Of a DNA stretch of 64,000 nt, positions 12,851-22,903 are shown one piece after another (the stretch's first letter is position 1; each line of letters begins with the position of its first letter). The stretch comes from Peribolospora baueri (Eukaryota > Basidiomycota > Peribolosporomycetes > Peribolosporales > Peribolosporaceae): positions 558,001 to 622,000 of the forward strand of contig JAMDHS010000001.1 of NCBI GenBank assembly GCA_029717555.1, in the 5' to 3' direction. The position numbers and the translations under genes were made by a program. Below the pieces are notes generated by a model. It searched no databases, had not been told where the DNA came from, and saw nothing but the letters and a program-made list of their open reading frames with translations.

Positions 12851-15800
12851 TCATTGCCTGGCGAGCCACCGCACCGCGCGCCTATCGTCTTTGACCAGCG
12901 GCAAGACTTTTCGCTTGACCTCGGCGTTGTGCTCGACCACCCACTTGCTCTCTTCGGGCGAGAGCAGCGACCAGTCGATCAAAGCGGTGTCGACAGGCAC
13001 CTGCGTGATGCGCTCGAACCCCAGCCAGTTCTTGTCGCCCCAGTCGACTCGCGTAGATACTTGCTTAACGGCAATCAGGCTCTCCGTCTGAACGGAGATT
13101 GGATCGGCAAAACACGCATCACGAGTCCACTCAGTCAGCTCGACTTGGGTCGGGGCCACAAAAGCATCGGTGACGGAGCGCTTACCCTGATGCCAAAGTG
13201 ACCTTCCAAGTAGAAGCCTGGCTCGTTGGTGATGACTGAACGACCGGGTCGCGAGTCGGACCCAAGACACGAGAACGCATCAGGGGGAAGACGAGGCGAC
13301 TTTGAGCAAGCTCACAAAGTTTCTCAGCGAAGTCCCTTCTTTATTGAACATAAGCAGGACCAACCGTGTCCTTCCTTCAAAATGATGGGCTTCGAAGGGA
13401 TAGAAGACCCGAAGCCGGTGCCGCCTTCGTGTACGGTCGAATACGAGCCTTACAGTCCGACCCGTTCCGATGCAATGACCGTGGCCAAGGGCATGAGCAT
13501 TCCAAGTTCCGTTTCACTTCGCCAGCCAGCTCGTCAGACGCCCACGCACGGAGTGCGGCACTCACCGACGCCGTGACCGAGACCGTGCAGGAAATTCATG
13601 CCGTCTCTCCAGAGTCGGTTGCGCGAGAGCCTTCGTCATTAGACGGGAGGGGACGACCGACCGGAAGCACGTAAATGAGCCAAACTTTTCAACCATGTGA
13701 GCAGTGCGGGGTCACGAAGGGACAGGAGAGACGTATGGAAAGCATGGAAGAAAATGATTCTCACACGTCTAGCTGAGCACCGGCGGTACCCTCAGGAAAG
13801 ATGGCAGTGTCGATAGCGATGCTGTGCCGAGGTGAAGCGAGTCACAGAGAGGCCGCACATGAGCACTGGCGGCGCCTTCGTCACCAGCCCGTTGACCCTG
13901 CAGGGTCGAAAAGACATCGATTGGTCCAGCACCCACTGTCCCTGCAAGACCCTCGTATAAGCCCTCTTCTGCTCCTTGCTAGGTCTCCCAAAGTGCATCG
14001 TGCGCGTCGTATCGATCGTGCCGTCGAGGTATTGGACACCACAATCGCACACGTACGGAGTGTGGCGCGAGATGATAGCGCTTTCTGAGGCTGTTGGCTC
14101 GTAGTGCGGCAGGGCTTTGTGAGGGTTGGGGCGAGAGATGGGTGTTGAGACGAATGGTGAGCGGGACAAGAAGCCAGAAGGCACGAGTCCGACTGAGGTC
14201 GTTGAGGTGCGCTCGTGCTCACCAGCGTTAGGCCCCGTTGCGCTGATAGGCTCATAGCTGTGGCCGCGAAACTCCTTTCCTCCATGCTTCTCTCGAATCC
14301 GATATAGCTCGACCGCCGCGTCCCACTCTGACACCTCGGCCTTCTTGATCCGCACAGACTCGTCGAGCCACGCGGCCCATCGCACCCACGATGCCCCGTC
14401 GCGAAGGTAAGCCGCCTTGAAACCTTCGAGTTCCGTCGAGTTCTTAATCGCTTTGGCGTCTGTGATCGGACTTGAGGGGAGGACACAGACGTTCTCCTAT
14501 TGGACGGAGACGTCAGCCACGAGTAGGCCAAACGTGAGCACCAGTGCTATCCTGAGCTCGCCGGACTTCGAAATGAATCAGCCAAGAAAGACTCGCCTCT
14601 CCGGCAGCCTGCACGACGGCCCAGCTGACTCTCCCATCAACGACGAGCTTTGCCTCATCGGCCTGCCTCCAAACTTTCTCCCTAAGACAATCCCACACCT
14701 CCTCATACTCCCTCAATTCTACCCCCAGTTCCTCGTTCAAATAGCTTCTGGCCTCCTCCCCGATAAGGTCTCCGCGAACGAAGAGGATGGCGCGCGAAGG
14801 GGAGAGAACGAAGTAACCCGGGAAGAGTGGGTTGTACGGGATGCTATTCCCTCGCAAGTTGAGCAACCACGCCAGCTCGTCCAAGGCGCTCACGAAGTAG
14901 GCTGAAGTTTCCGGACAGGTGTCCGGCAAGTGGGAGAGGAAGTGGCGCAAATTGACCAGCTTCTGTGACGCGTGCAGGCCCGCGTACTTGAATGGGTGTA
15001 CCACGACTGGCTCCCTGGACTCGGTTGGCTTGTTATGCCAAACTTCGTCCACGAGGTTGATGGAAGGAGCAACCAGCTTCGCTTGGCGAGCAGTTAGCGA
15101 GGCGGACAGGCGTTTAGCCAGACCTGCGGGGCATATCGGGGGGGAAGAGAAGTGAATAAATATAGAGAGGATCGAATGTGGACAACACGTATGGGACGGA
15201 AGACGTCTAGTCAAGAGCGCCCGTTCAATCAGACAGATGAGGGCCAAAATGAGCTCACCATAGTCGCATAACCTAGCGTCTATGCCAACTTTGGTCCCTT
15301 TTCCGATACCCATGTCCTGCGCGTTCTGAGTGGCAATCCAAGCGTCCCAGTTCACCACGCCCCGCGCCCCGACCTTGTGCAGCGTCCACTCTGGGCCGAG
15401 CTGTTTCTCGGCTTGAATGTGATAGCGACCGTCGACAAAGAGATGCGCCGAGGGCTTTTCAGGAATAGCAAAAATGACGGCCGTCCCAGCTGAGCCATTA
15501 AAGCTATGGAGAAAGCGGGTAAGCCAAGAGCATATAGAGACGATATCAAAGGGGATACACACCCAGAGATGAAATGCCTCCTTTTGTCGGATTCGGCTGT
15601 GTACTCGCTACCGTGAGCATCTTCGCTAGGGACGATGCTGTCCGCGAGTAAACAAGATAAACGTAATCTGAGCTCTTGCATGGAGGTCTTATCGCAGGCC
15701 ATGTGCAGCATCACACTCACTAAACGTCCACGCCCTCCTTTCTCATCACCCCCCTTAACTCTTCGAGCCTTCCAGTGGTATCTTCCGGGACATCGCTTCC

Positions 15801-16001
15801 AACATAACAGACTTTCTCCAAGATTTCAGCCTCCGTTCCTTTGCACGGCGCTTTCGCTGCGAGAGTACGTTCGCTCAGCTGAGAGGCCGTGTCCGAGGCG
15901 GCCAGTTTGGTCTCGAGATGTGGGCCTCCTGGCTGGATGATTCGGTCAGAGCTGTTGGCGTGCTTGGAGAAGAGAGAGCGCAGAGGTGAGAGACAGCTCA
16001 T
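12851..16001 (-). CDS. Xaa-Pro aminopeptidase P (M24B metallopeptidase)
   Basis: Removes an N-terminal residue that precedes proline; cytosolic, two-metal enzyme. Eleven exons fit in phase: 16001-15721, 15637-15563, 15503-15259, 15123-14597, 14496-14223, 14114-13937, 13821-13765, 13630-13566, 13448-13365, 13235-13186, 13087-12851, giving about 690 residues (human XPNPEP1 has 623). The creatinase N-domain motif IVPSEDAHGSEY is in exon 2 and FNGSAGTA in exon 3. All five metal ligands of the family are visible: two Asp in DGTIDTTRT, His in HGLGHGVG, Glu in ITNEPG and Glu in GIRTES. The substrate histidine in STVHEG is also present. The intron at 14497-14596 has a GC donor (GAG|GCGAGT). N-terminal residues 1-90 align poorly and may be a fungal extension. 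The product looks intact. Confidence 0.95.
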
Positions 16002-17354
16002 CGTGATGAATGGGATTAGCGAGCGAGAAGCGGTGAAGGAGGACGAAGGTGGTAGGATAGAAAGGCTCCGAGGAGTTGATGCCCACCCGTTATCGTGCGG
16101 ACAACGCCGATGAAGGCCGAACGCCGGCTTTCTTCCGTCTGGGGGAATATGACTTGGCTGGACGTTCGACCAGCAGCCGTCCAGAGGACATCCGTGTGTA
16201 TCGCACGGTCCAAATCGCCATCCAGCATGGTCCAGTTTGTTTAAGGACAGGCACAGCGAGAAGCGGGGCTCAGTCGCCTTTCATCTTCGTTGTGCAGACA
16301 AGGTATCGATCGCACAGCATTCCATCCACTCGTTGTCACAGAGAAAGATCCCAGCGCCTAGAGCGGATTGGGAAAGATGGGGATGTTGGAAGCAGGTAAA
16401 CGCCGAGGTCAGGGAAAGGGAGTGGAGATGTTCAAAGGAATGCAGCGGATGAGCAGGACCTTGCGTACTGGCCGTCAGAGCATCCAAGTAGCACACGGGG
16501 CCATCACCTCGTACAAAGTCGCCTTTCCTTGACTGTTGTCGTGGACTGTCAGCTAGCCGCTCATTCCCCTGCCGTTACCGCTCCCCTCCCCCCGGCGACC
16601 ATCGCGAGAAGGATGTCGACGTCATCAACCGGTGACAAGCGCAGCGGATCACCAAAGCAGGCCGGGCGATGCGGTGGGATGAGTGAAGACGGATGCGGTC
16701 TGTCACGTTTGCGTTATCATGTAATTAGATATGCGTGAAGGTGGTGGGAGCGACGTTGCACATGAAGGTCACCCTAAGGTGCAAATAGGACAGATACGGG
16801 CGAGCACACCGCATCTTGTAGGCACCGCACCAGACCCCATCCAGATAACGGTAAGCGACGAGGACTCGACCAATGGGATGTCTGCAGATATGAGCAAAGT
16901 AATCCATAGACGCTACGTCCAAAGAGAAAATAACTCTGGAGAACTGCGACGACCAAGGAAGAAGGCATAAATGTAATGCAGTCGGACGCAGGCTGTGCGA
17001 TCCTACGCTTGCTCATGTCGTACTCTTCAGAGATGACGAGGAGGACGGAAGATGTAGCATAGACCCAGGAGCGATGGTCAACTGCCACAAGTAGCAAAAG
17101 GACTTGTCACTCATCTCGGACCACCAAGGTCTGCGATGTGACTGGTTGCGGGTCAGTGAAAGGCGCTGGTGTAGGACGAGCGAGAGGTTGCGCATTTGAA
17201 CGAAACGCTCATCGGGATCACGTGGAGGAAGAACCCAGCACGCCTGTCCGATCACCGCAGCCGCAGCCAGCGTTTCCGCAACTGTCTGCGCTCGCCTCAC
17301 CTTCGATAGCACGTCTGCTGTTGGCTTCGTCGTTCCATCCTCATCCTCGGCGCC
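16002..17354. other. Divergent intergenic region, aminopeptidase / SmF
   Basis: About 1.35 kb between the divergent aminopeptidase (-) and SmF (+) genes, so both promoters should be here. I found no conserved coding segment. A minus-strand open stretch at 17013-17350 ends in a low-complexity serine run, matches no family, and overlaps the SmF start; I treat it as chance. Confidence 0.5.
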
Positions 17355-18237
17355 ATGTCTTCGGTGAGTCTGGTCGATTTCTGGCTCCCAGGTGGCGTGT
17401 TTCAGTGACGGATTATAGCGAGTGCGATATGGTCGGCACTCACGCATCCTTTTGTTTTTTCTTACGTGACCCTCGTCGCTCCTTTCGCGCCTATCTTGCG
17501 ACCGCGCCCTCTCTTGCCCCTTTTCTTCGCCCCCACGCCCATAGATCCAGCCGGTGAACCCGAAGCCTTTCCTACAATCCCAGACGGGGAAACAGGTGTT
17601 GGTGCGTCTGAAGTGGGGGATGGAGTACAAGGGCTTTTTGGTCAGCACGGACAACTACATGAACCTCCAGGTAAGTTCCCGAGTCTACTCTGGACGCGCA
17701 CACAACATTGGCCAGGCGCGTTCCAGCCTCGAAGTCCGGCTCTCCAGCGCGAGCGTTTGTGGGCCGATGAGGCCATGCTCTATGATTTGGCGGGCTGGAT
17801 GGCACGACCATTGCCTGGCCAGCGAGCGTGTAGGCGGAATGACCTTCCCCTGCTAGGATGCGCCCCTCTCTTATTGCTCGGACTCGCCCTCTGGCTCGCA
17901 TGAACCTTTCCGCTCTGATGTTCTCTTGAGCGTTCATCCACTGACCTTTACCTCCGTTTTTCTTCCTGCTTGACATGGGCGCTTATTGTAGCTGGCGAAC
18001 ACGGAGGAGTTCCTGGAAGGCAAGTCGCAAGGCCTCCTGGGAGAAGTTTTCATTCGGTGAGCTCTTTTGGATTCTGTGACATTCGTGGTCGTGATTGCCC
18101 TTGTCCTGCGCGCTATCGGCGTCGCTAACGACGCCTCCGTCTGCCTCTTCGGTCTTTCTGATCACCGGCCTGTTTTGGTTCTCGCGCTCAGATGCAACAA
18201 CGTGCTCTACGTCCGGGAACTCGGCGAGGAAGCCTGA
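17355..18237 (+). CDS. SMX3: Small nuclear ribonucleoprotein SmF
   Basis: One of the seven Sm ring proteins that bind the U-rich Sm site of U1, U2, U4 and U5 snRNAs in spliceosomal snRNPs. Four exons: 17355-17363, 17551-17670, 17992-18056 and 18192-18237, giving 79 residues, a usual SmF length. Sm1 motif: [19 protein letters not shown], with NYMNLQL after it. Sm2 motif: [16 protein letters not shown], close to the family. The first exon codes only three residues (Met-Ser-Ser), and GTGAGT follows directly. The start sits in a good GCCATG context. It is divergent from the aminopeptidase gene and convergent with translin. Identification is very secure. Confidence 0.96.
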
Positions 18238-18631
18238 TGATGACATTCCCTTTCGCTCTGGTATTAAATCGCTGAGAGCGGGAACGCATCGCAGCGGTCG
18301 GGACCGTCTAAGACTACTGTCAAGCCTGCTATCTGGTCATGCAGTCGAGTGTCGAGTCTGATGGTCCCTCCGATGGGATCTGCGCACGACGGGGCGTCGC
18401 CTGGGCAGGTGGAAGGAAGAAGAGGCACGAGCCTGTTTGTACTTATACGTTCGCAGGAGACCGGCCCGAGCGAGTCGTGGGATCGGATCATGCACGCGGG
18501 AGTCTGAAAGCACCATAGATTCCTGCAGAGCGCCCGTGACGTATTTTTTCCCCTTCTTCCGTGGACGCTCGAAGCGACGACGGTGGCTCCGTCCCTGGAG
18601 CGCTCTCGGTACGCACGTCTACGGGCGCGCT
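18238..18631. other. Convergent 3' flanks, SmF / translin
   Basis: About 390 bp between the SmF stop and the translin stop, which face each other. Both 3' UTRs should lie here. No coding signature or repeat seen. Confidence 0.45.
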
Positions 18632-20265
18632 TCAAGAGAGCTGAGCCCCGAGCAAGGACATGACCTCGTCCTCGTCCATCTTTGCTCCGCTCTTCGCTGA
18701 GGCGTCGACGTCCTTGAGGAGGCCTCGCAGGGAGACGTCGTAGACGACCTCCTCGACCTTTTTGATGTCGTACTGGAAGGGGCGATAGAAGGATGGGTGT
18801 CAGCTGGGGAGGGGGCGCGAGAACATGCGGTGCGCCTGCCTACCTTGAGCGAGTCGAAGCTGTCAAGTGACGGTCGTGAGGATCATCGAGATTCGTCGGC
18901 AAAGCATTACGAAAGGAAGGATGGCGGGGGGCCGAAGGTCCACATCACACGCACCGTTTTCGCAGGCTGTCGTTCTTGAGGTTGAGGAGTTGGAAGCCGG
19001 CGTGAAGGTCCTTGACGAAAGACGCGATGCGAAGAGGGGAATCGAAATCTCCTGGGAAATGGAAAGGGCCAGGTGGTGAGTCCGCTGCAGGCCCTGAGGG
19101 TCTACGACGTCCTAGCGCATCGACACGACGTCGACGTTTGGGACACCCACCGAGAGTGACGCTGTTCACGGCGAGGCGCGAGAGCTCGTTGACGAGGGAG
19201 ATGAGACCCTGGAGATACTCCTCCGTCGACACGACGAAGCGACTCTGCCATTCGGGACGGACTGCGTCCGCCCATTTCGAGAGACGTCGCGGTCATTTGT
19301 CAATCGATGAGCCAAAATGGAGCGAGGAGGACTAACGAAGCGGCAGAGACGTTCTCACCGCCTAACACTTCGGACACCTGCTCCTTGCTCAAGAGGCCGC
19401 CCGTGCCCAAGTAGAAGCTAAAGCTGGCCGCGAAGATGGCCGAGGTGACTGCCTGAGACCAGATTTGATTCCACTGGAGCCGAGGCGAGGCATTGAGGCG
19501 ATGACGATGACGATGGCGAAGGAGAAGAATCGAGGCGTGACGGAGGATGAGTGATTTTCGGTCCCAAGTCTAGCGTACATGCGGCACCGTTCCGCACGCC
19601 AGGTCCGGCGCCGCCGATACGGCTTCGAAAGAGCCTCCTCGAGCCGGGGGGGCCGGGCGGACCCACCTTCCAGTACTCATTTTCGGGAATCAGCTCGGCC
19701 AGAGGCGTGATACCGCCGCGGATGGAAGAGAAGCCGGACGTCGCTTGTCGAACGAGATCGGGGACTGCGACGAGGGGAGCGGAGATGCGAAGGCGTCAGA
19801 TAAAAGTCAGGCCGCTCAACGCAAGGACGCCAGGCAGACCAATCGACGCTACCGCTTCCCTCCAGTTCCCCCCCCCCCTTCCATCTAAACCGGAGCAGAC
19901 GCCCACCTCGTGCGCTAGGCGTAGAATGTGCCCGATTGAGCGTGGCGAGAACCGACCGTGTGGCTTTGTCGAGCTCTTTCGTCCCCTCGCGGATTCGCTT
20001 GACGGCGGGCGGGCGGGCGGGCAGACGGTAGACGGTAGACGGGGGATTGTGAGTACGGTGGAAAGCATGAGAAGGGAAAGAAATGGCGAATGAGCGCGAG
20101 AAAAGCGGCCGAGCGAGGGAGCGAAGCCAAAGCCGAGCCAAGCCACGCCGGCCTGGGAGGCCTTCGTCCGGCCGGCCCACTCACCTCCCTAAGAGCCTGC
20201 TCCTCCTCCATCTGCCCCAAGAGGGGGGAAAAATCGACTTCGAGCATCGTCGGCGGGGTCGTCAT
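18632..20265 (-). CDS. TSN: Translin (single-stranded nucleic acid-binding protein)
   Basis: Translin forms octamers that bind single-stranded RNA and DNA and, with TRAX, the C3PO nuclease. Exons read in family order on the minus strand: MLEVDFSPLLGQMEEEQALR; IREGTKELDKATRSVLATL; then a segment ending LAELIPENEYWK; a helix with SAIFAASFSFYLGTGGL, equivalent to FLAAFVVYLETE of human translin; EEYLQGLISLVNELSRLAVN; DFDSPLRIASFVKDLHAGF; LLNLKNDSLRKR; and IKKVEEVVYDVSLRGLL. The last three blocks are near-identical to animal translin. The tail ends in an acidic-Ser segment and Gln-Leu-Ser. ATG at 20265 is the first in frame; a second Met nine codons later is possible. I saw no TRAX partner in the window. 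Confidence 0.93.
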
Positions 20266-20575
20266 GATGTACCAAGTTGTTGTCGATGGATGAAGCACGA
20301 CGGAAGAAAAATGGACGCAGAGCGACGGTCGACGCGAAGGATCGACGACCACTTATGCAAGCGATCCGTCTCATCTACGCGGCGCGCCTGCGAACCCCCT
20401 TCCTCCATCGCCAGGTATACCAAACCTCGTCGGACTCCTCTTTCTTCTTATTTTGAATACAAGTTACGATATCAAACATGAACGATGTAACAGGCGGAGG
20501 GGAAAGCCATGTTTGACTGCCAAACGCGACCGGCCAGCGCCGTACGCAAGGCCGGTGATGATCGATCATTCCACG
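20266..20575. other. Intergenic, translin promoter side
   Basis: About 310 bp upstream of translin, which also holds the 3' flank of the broken dehydrogenase. No gene or clear motif seen. Confidence 0.4.
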
Positions 20576-21087
20576 CTACCTCGGCGGCGGTGGGAACTTG
20601 CCCAAGAGGCGCTTCCGAGGCTTCTCCACGGCCTCCCAGACCGCACTGAGGGAGAAACCTGCTATCACTTCGTCGCCACCTAGTGCCGCGGTGGGACGGG
20701 GACAGAAAAAGAGTGGATGAGGAGAAAGACGGTGTGGATCCGGTGAGCAATACGTCCCTCCCGGACTAGATCATCCCCGTTCGCAATGCCATCAAACGAC
20801 GGCCGCGCCTCACCCTCAGCACCATCTTGCCAAACAAAGTTTGCAAACTCGTCGAGGTCCATCTGGAAGGGCGGATAACCCTTCCTGTCCCAAGCCAACT
20901 CCGGCTGGTTGTGCTCATCGTGGAGCTCGGACATGATGAGCGGAGGCACAATCTCTGTCACACGTGCCTGCGGGCCCGCGGGGTCTGATTCGGTGGCCAG
21001 TTGGAGTTGTCTGCGGAGGGCGAGAGTGAAGTGGTGGACGGCCGCTTTTGTGGCGCAGTAGTCTTGAGTACGAAGAGAGAGAAGAGT

Positions 21088-21126
21088 GGTGAGCATTTGT
21101 CGTCTACGTCCTCCGCCATGCTCACC
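21088..21126. repeat. 9-bp perfect inverted repeat at the left inversion boundary
   Basis: GGTGAGCAT at 21088-21096 and its exact reverse complement ATGCTCACC at 21118-21126, separated by 21 bp. The pair lies within the interval that must contain the left inversion breakpoint. Confidence 0.7.
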
Positions 21127-21146
21127 GAATCCCATCTCGCCGGCAG

Positions 21147-21458
21147 ACAACTCGACTTCACCAAGCCAGAGTCGCTCGACCTGAACAAGGTGGACCTGGA
21201 GGTGAGCAGAAATGCATGGGAGTAGTGCATCGATCCTCCTGTGCACGTATGCCCTCTTCTTTCTGTGTTTTTGCCACTCGCTCGGCACGCCTCTTTCTCC
21301 CACCGACAAACTCAAGTGGAAGACCAACTACCAGTCCATCCTCCACCAGGTAAAGTACAGCTTGACGCACCTCAACCGCATCCGAGACGCCGGCAGAGTG
21401 GCCCACCTCGTCACCGTTACCAGTAGTTTGAGCCTTGTGCCCCAGCCGAGAATGCCTG
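21147..21458 (+). other. Inverted middle exons of the broken dehydrogenase
   Basis: Two plus-strand exons inside a minus-strand gene. Exon a is 21147-21201 (QLDFTKPESLDLNKVDLE) and follows a CGGCAG acceptor. Its intron runs 21202-21316 (GTGAGC...CTCAAG). Exon b is 21317-21458 (WKTNYQSILH ... VTVTSSLSLVPQPRMP) and ends in a GTGAGT donor. These are the SDR segments that normally follow the NAG motif and carry the catalytic serine. They fit exactly between the minus-strand exon ending at 21509 and the one starting at 21062. Inversion ends must lie within 21063-21146 and 21459-21508, that is, inside introns. Confidence 0.85.
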
Positions 21459-21724
21459 GTGAGTCGCCCTTGCTTTCCCTTCCGACATTTTGTACGTAGA
21501 ATACACACCTCTGATGTCCGCCGTTGAGAATGATAGCGTCGCAAACGGCATCCTCGCCATCGTCGCCGACAAAGGCGCGCATAGCCTTGGCGACACTGTC
21601 CTCCAAAGCGTCCAAATCGGTCATATCAAACCGCACCGTCCTCACCCTATCCCTACCCCACTTATCTTCGATCTCCTTCAGCCGCTCCGTCAGGCACAGA
21701 GCTGCGGCGGGCTTAATTAAGCGG

Positions 21725-21780
21725 CCAAAATTTTTCTTCTTGCGCCCTTCGCCGGCGCGGCTTTTTTTGGGGGGCGTGTT
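21725..21780 (+). repeat. Copy A of a duplicated ~55-bp element
   Basis: CCAAAATTTTTCTTCTTGCG... through CCGGCGCGGCTTTTTTTGGG. It is a near copy of 21839-21897, differing by small indels and a few substitutions. It begins five bases after the last dehydrogenase-like codon. Confidence 0.8.
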
Positions 21781-21838
21781 TAGACACCACCCCTGCCGAG
21801 CACTACCCTAATGTCGTGTGACACATTACCGAGTGGAG

Positions 21839-21897
21839 CCAGAATTTTTCTTGCGCCCTTCGGTATCGCCGGCGCGGCTTTTTTTGGGGGCGCGTTA
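21839..21897 (+). repeat. Copy B of the duplicated ~55-bp element
   Basis: CCAGAATTTTTCTTGCGCCC... through GCCGGCGCGGCTTTTTTTGG. It is a direct repeat of copy A about 58 bp away. The unique spacer holds no recognised motif. Confidence 0.8.
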
Positions 21898-22009
21898 ATG
21901 CTGGAACGAAAATGGACTAAAGAACGAGGGGCCGGAGGGGCCGGGTTAGGGTTCACGTCATCCCCAAGAACGCTCACTCACGCCATCCGCCGCCGCCGCC
22001 GCCCGCGGG

Positions 22010-22015
22010 TATAAA
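22010..22015 (+). promoter_or_regulatory. TATA box of the secreted-protein gene
   Basis: TATAAA in GCGGGTATAAAGGGAAG, about 190 bp before the start codon of the small secreted protein, with a pyrimidine-rich leader after it. Position and context fit a core promoter. Confidence 0.55.
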
Positions 22016-22203
22016 GGGAAGACTGAGAGCCTCAGCAACTTTCTTTGAATCTTCGTCCCACACCGTTCCTTTCACCTTCTACCGAGCTGGGCTCGTTTCT
22101 CATTGTGGTCTTTCAGCTGGTCTGCTTCACCAGTTTTTTTCCTTCGGGACATCGTCTACCGTCTATCGAACCCTTAATCTCCGTGACGCCCCTTCTGTTG
22201 ATC

Positions 22204-22903
22204 ATGGCCACCTTCAGGAAGGTCGCGTTGGTCATTGCGGCCGCGGCAGTCGCGCTTGTCGCCCTCCCTCAGAGTCCTGCCAAAGCCCTCACCATCCCGG
22301 CTGACGTTCGGTATGAGCGTGCCCTTGCTCAGGACGGCGTCGTTGGCGTGCGTGCCGTGGCCGAGACGGACAATCTCCCCGCGTACATGCCTCGCTTCTT
22401 AGTCGAGGTGAGTTAAGGCGCATCGCTTTCGTCATTGAGACCGTCCGTCACGTCCGACGGTACGACTGGGCTCATTCGTCGGACATGTCCGCATTCTGCA
22501 CACTGCTTTCTTTCATCAGGATAATGTCATGGAGAAGAGAGGGTCCTACCCATCGTCTCCAGAGGTGGACGGCTTCGTCGAGGAGAAGCGCTGGCTCAAC
22601 GACATGAACAGCGCGCACGGTGGGGACAGGCTCATCGGCCGCAATCCTCCTTCGAGCGGAAGTCCAGCAGTAAAATCCTTGAAGGGGAACTTGCAGAAGG
22701 ATGACTGGACGAAGAAGCAGAAGGATGACTGGACGAAGAAGAAGGATCTCCTGACGAAGGAGAAGGATCGCACATACCACGCTTGGTGGAGTGAACAGAA
22801 GAACCCGAACAAAAACTATGACAGCATTGATGCAGCTAATAAGGCAATGGTAAATGCTAAAAATAGGCTTATCGCTCATTTGAGGAAGAAGCCCTCGAAG
22901 TGA
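22204..22903 (+). CDS. Small secreted lysine-rich protein, possible effector or Kex2-processed precursor
   Basis: Not a family I recognise. Two exons, 22204-22407 and 22520-22903, give 195 residues. Residues 1-29 look like a signal peptide: Arg-Lys near the start, a long Ala/Val core, then SPAKA|L as a likely cleavage site. The mature part has Lys-Arg sites in context MEKRGS and EEKRW, as cut by Kex2-type protease. It also has a nine-residue tandem duplication (KDDWTKKQ / KDDWTKKK) and a Lys-rich C-terminus. No cysteines are evident, so it is not a disulfide-rich effector. The 3' half is visibly lower in GC than its neighbours. The intron has a GTGAGT donor and CATCAG acceptor, and frames join in phase 0. 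Secretion is well supported by the sequence; any role in host interaction is inference. Confidence 0.7.

Larger units (their letters stand above)
20576..21720 (-). pseudogene. Short-chain dehydrogenase (DltE-like), internally inverted and 5'-truncated
   Basis: NAD(P)-dependent SDR oxidoreductase, closest in pattern to bacterial DltE and its fungal relatives. On the minus strand are an N-terminal part (21720-21509; VRTVRFDMTDLDALEDSV ... AIILNGGHQR) and a C-terminal part (21062 down to 20576; DYCATKAAVHHF with catalytic Tyr-x3-Lys, then WEAVEKPRKRLLGKF and the stop, with an intron inferred near 20733-20660). The segment that belongs between them, with the catalytic serine in VTVTSSLSLVP, is on the plus strand at 21147-21458. 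Phases match if the block is turned round: phase 2 into exon a, and phase 1 out of exon b into the Tyr exon. The Rossmann TGxxxGIG exon is absent upstream. As it stands a normal transcript cannot encode the enzyme. All surviving exons are open, so the damage is recent, polymorphic, or an assembly artefact. Confidence 0.85.

Noticed and set aside
14530-14598. Read-through of the aminopeptidase frame (SWLIHFEVRRAQD) as coding
   Set aside because: Residues are absent from the family and a phase-correct GC-AG intron removes them.
17013-17654. Minus-strand open frame overlapping the SmF start
   Set aside because: Ends in a Ser run, matches no family, and would overlap the clearly real SmF exons 1-2.
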